Source: Spiroplasma eriocheiris (GTDB taxonomy: Bacteria > Bacillota_I > Bacilli_A > Mycoplasmatales > Mycoplasmataceae). Taken from it: a stretch of 64,000 bases of DNA. The translations under genes and the position numbers were made by a program. Under the pieces are notes generated by a model. It worked only from the letters and a program-made list of their open reading frames with translations, was not told where the DNA came from and ran no database searches. The DNA is taken from the NCBI RefSeq assembly GCF_001029265.1, contig NZ_CP011856.1, forward strand, positions 434,001 to 498,000, written 5' to 3'. Of this stretch, positions 61,990-64,000 are shown in pieces. How positions within the stretch are numbered: position 1 is the first letter of the stretch; the number at the start of each line of letters is the position of its first letter.

Positions 61990-62020
61990 AAAAAAGTCAA
62001 AACAAATTTTGACTTTTTTA
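61990..62020 (+). terminator. Terminator after adhE
   Basis: AAAAAAGTCAAAA pairs with TTTTGACTTTTTT around a four-base loop. Confidence 0.88.
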
Positions 62021-62120
62021 ATTTTGTTATTTATTTTCTTAGTATCTTGTATTTTAAACCAAAACGAGTTAAGATAGTTAAGATAACAAAGAAAATGAGA
62101 TATTACCCAGGAGAGAGATT

Positions 62121-62792
62121 ATGAAAAAGTTATTAGCCTTTTTTAGTGCCGTTATTTTGAGCAGTACCTCTGCTAGTTTGCTTAGTGGCTGTCACAATTT
62201 TCACGCCGATAACACCATTAAGATTGATAATATTAATTGCCACCTCCCCCAAGTTGAAGTTGCAATTGATCAAAATGCCAATCCTGCGATTACTAACTAT
62301 GCAATGGGGACGGATGAAAATGATCATGTTGTGCCCTTAAAAAATATTGTTTATTTAACAACCCAGGGGAAAGTTACTATTTATCGCCAAGAAATTAATG
62401 TTGTGAACCGCTGGTTAGCAGACCAGTTAAATTTATTAAATAATTTTAAAAATGAGTTAGTTATTCGTAACCAGGTTTTTTATTCATTTGTCCCCAATTT
62501 TTTACCAACAACCCAATTATCATTTCCTGCTAATTTAGCAAAGGTTAACAGCAATTTAATGCATTACCGGGGATATTACACAGATGTTGTTTTCTTTAAT
62601 ATTAAGTTTTTACAAGTGGAAGGATTATTACAACCTTCGCAACCAAGTGATGTGGTATTAAAATATCAAATTCAAAAAGTTAAAATTACAAATTTAAAAT
62701 ATGGTAATCTTAAAATTCCTTCCTGGTCAGTAATTACTGGTGAAGTTAAAACAAAATCATTAACAATTAAAGTTTCATGGTTAGCAACTTAG
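62121..62792 (+). CDS. Surface lipoprotein of unknown function
   Basis: A 223-residue lipoprotein. The signal peptide MKKLLAFFSAVILSSTSAS ends in lipobox LLSGC (Cys about residue 24). The mature part is about 200 residues with alternating strand patterns near the C terminus (VKITNLKYGNLKIPSW, then TIKVSWLAT). No family recognised. AGGAGAGAG precedes the ATG. Unlike the spiralin-like genes, it lacks the conserved 5' sequence and the homopolymer tract. Confidence 0.8.
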   Translation: MKKLLAFFSAVILSSTSASLLSGCHNFHADNTIKIDNINCHLPQVEVAIDQNANPAITNYAMGTDENDHVVPLKNIVYLTTQGKVTIYRQEINVVNRWLADQLNLLNNFKNELVIRNQVFYSFVPNFLPTTQLSFPANLAKVNSNLMHYRGYYTDVVFFNIKFLQVEGLLQPSQPSDVVLKYQIQKVKITNLKYGNLKIPSWSVITGEVKTKSLTIKVSWLAT

Positions 62793-62907
62793 TTTTTAAA
62801 ATTCTAAAATTTTGCCTGAAGATTTAATAATAATTATATTTTTTCCTAATTTTTATCTTGTTTAATATAAGAATTAGAATATAATTATACTTAAGGAGGA
62901 TTTTTAT

Positions 62908-63948
62908 ATGGCATTGATTAACAATAAGAAACCGACTTTTGTATCAATTGATTTAGGAACAGCATTTACACTTGTTTACATTTCAGGAAGTGGAATTGTT
63001 TATAATGAACCCTCAATTGTTGCTTACAAAATTAAAGAAAATCGAATTATTGCTGTTGGAGCCGAAGCATATAAAATGATCGGAAAAGGTAACAAATCAA
63101 TTCGCATTGTCCGTCCAATGGTTGACGGAGTTATCACAGATATTAGAGCAACTGAAGCCCAATTAAAATATATTTTTAACCGTTTACATGTCTCAAAACA
63201 ATTAAAAGGATCAGTAATGTTACTAGCTTGTCCTAGTGTAATTACAGAATTAGAAAAAAATGCCTTGAAAAAAATTGCTACTAACTTAGGAGCTGACCGT
63301 GTCTTTGTTGAAGAAGAAGTTAAAATGGCAGCCTTAGGTGGGGGAGTTGATATCTATAAACCTAATGGAAACTTAGTTGTTGATATGGGTGGTGGAACAA
63401 CTGATGTTGCGGTGTTATCATCCGGAGATATTGTGCTATCAAAATCAGTTAAAGTTGCTGGTAACTACTTAAATGATGAAATTTTAAAATATGTTCGTAG
63501 TCAATATGGATTAGAAATTGGAATTAAGACAGCCGAAATGATTAAAATTGAAATTGGTAGTTTAGCAAAATATCCTGATGAACGAAAAATGAAAGTATAT
63601 GGTCGTGATGTTGTTTCTGGTTTACCACGAGAAATTGAACTAGTTCCCGAAGAAATTCGTGAAGTTCTAAAAGTTCCAATTTCCCGTATTATTGATTTAA
63701 CAGTTCAAGTTTTAGAAGAAACACCACCAGAATTAGCGGGAGATATTTTTCAAAATGGGATCACCATTTGTGGTGGGGGTGGTTTAATTAAAGGAATTGC
63801 CACTTACTTTGAAGATACTTTACAACTACCAGCTAAAATTGGTGAACAACCATTATTGGCAGTTATTAATGGGACAAAAAAATTTGAATCTGATATTTAT
63901 GATATTATGCGTCAAGAACATATCAAAAACAAAGAATTAGATTATTAA
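62908..63948 (+). CDS. mreB: Rod-shape/cytoskeletal protein MreB
   Basis: A 346-residue actin homologue that polymerises under the membrane; in spiroplasmas several MreBs form the ribbon that gives helical shape and motility. The phosphate-1 loop is IDLGTAFTLVYI, the ATP-binding phosphate-2 loop is VVDMGGGTTDVAVLSSG (about 155), with the ICGGGGLIKGI adenosine motif near 290. AAGGAGG precedes the ATG. Only one mreB is in this window; others would be elsewhere. Which MreB paralogue it is cannot be told here. Confidence 0.95.
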   Translation: MALINNKKPTFVSIDLGTAFTLVYISGSGIVYNEPSIVAYKIKENRIIAVGAEAYKMIGKGNKSIRIVRPMVDGVITDIRATEAQLKYIFNRLHVSKQLKGSVMLLACPSVITELEKNALKKIATNLGADRVFVEEEVKMAALGGGVDIYKPNGNLVVDMGGGTTDVAVLSSGDIVLSKSVKVAGNYLNDEILKYVRSQYGLEIGIKTAEMIKIEIGSLAKYPDERKMKVYGRDVVSGLPREIELVPEEIREVLKVPISRIIDLTVQVLEETPPELAGDIFQNGITICGGGGLIKGIATYFEDTLQLPAKIGEQPLLAVINGTKKFESDIYDIMRQEHIKNKELDY

Positions 63949-64000
63949 AAAATAATAATTTAAAAACTATGTTGTTTAATAAAAAAATGAATTCTAAAAG

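Noticed and set aside
62121..62792. Lipoprotein at 62121 as another spiralin-like paralogue
   Set aside because: It shares only the MKKLL signal start and has none of the repeated helix-strand unit.
1..64000. CRISPR array, prophage or insertion sequence
   Set aside because: No regular direct repeats with spacers, no transposase, integrase, capsid or plectroviral gene was seen; the only repeats are the two hairpin copies and paralogous genes.

Overview
The window comes from a mollicute, almost certainly a Spiroplasma. The DNA is very AT-rich. In-frame TGA codons occur at tryptophan positions in nearly every gene (pyrC, valS, thyA, folA, adhE, ppa and others), so translation table 4 applies and all coordinates below use it. 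There is a chromosomal mreB, several spiralin-like lipoproteins with lipobox signals, fermentation genes and no cell-wall genes. A member of the citri/mirum side of the genus is likely, but I cannot name the species.

Layout. 1-8600: a cluster of three large paralogous lipoproteins around an ABC exporter. The permease has a frameshift and the third lipoprotein a premature stop. 8796-9575: a secreted protein. 9615-15027: the de novo pyrimidine operon pyrB-C-K-D-F-E, preceded by a 42-codon leader ORF that ends inside an intrinsic terminator. 15073-19179: a secreted protein, two membrane proteins, the rplU-prp-rpmA operon and a coiled-coil protein. 19466-24474: a Pr6Pr-like membrane protein, a DUF2278 protein, a large membrane protein and a DEAD-box helicase; two copies of a hairpin plus poly-A repeat lie here. 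24475-31507: three spiralin-like lipoproteins (two preceded by 16-T tracts, one frameshifted), an NSS transporter with a tiny partner subunit, and an AEC transporter.

31593-41746: a secreted protein, T-box-controlled valS with trmFO, gapN, ridA, a peroxiredoxin and a MATE transporter with an early stop. 41957-43830: an Asn/Gln/Pro-rich membrane-anchored protein and a small minus-strand protein. 43994-50348: thyA-folA-plsC-pdp, then scpA-scpB-rluB and a deoxynucleoside kinase. 50393-55472: ppa, a coiled-coil protein, an ECF S-component, tRNA-Arg(UCU), a DUF3196 protein and trigger factor. 55491-61981: lon under a CIRCE-like operator, then grcA, pflA and adhE. 62121-63948: a lipoprotein and mreB.

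How the genes work together. De novo UMP synthesis, ThyA/DHFR, pyrimidine phosphorylase and a deoxynucleoside kinase give a broad nucleotide supply; ThyA and TrmFO both use methylene-tetrahydrofolate. GapN supplies NADPH, while GrcA/PflA/AdhE point to pyruvate formate-lyase fermentation to ethanol. A large share of the window encodes exported proteins. Four of these surface or transport loci carry single-base or nonsense lesions, two of them in homopolymers, which suggests decay, phase variation or sequencing error.
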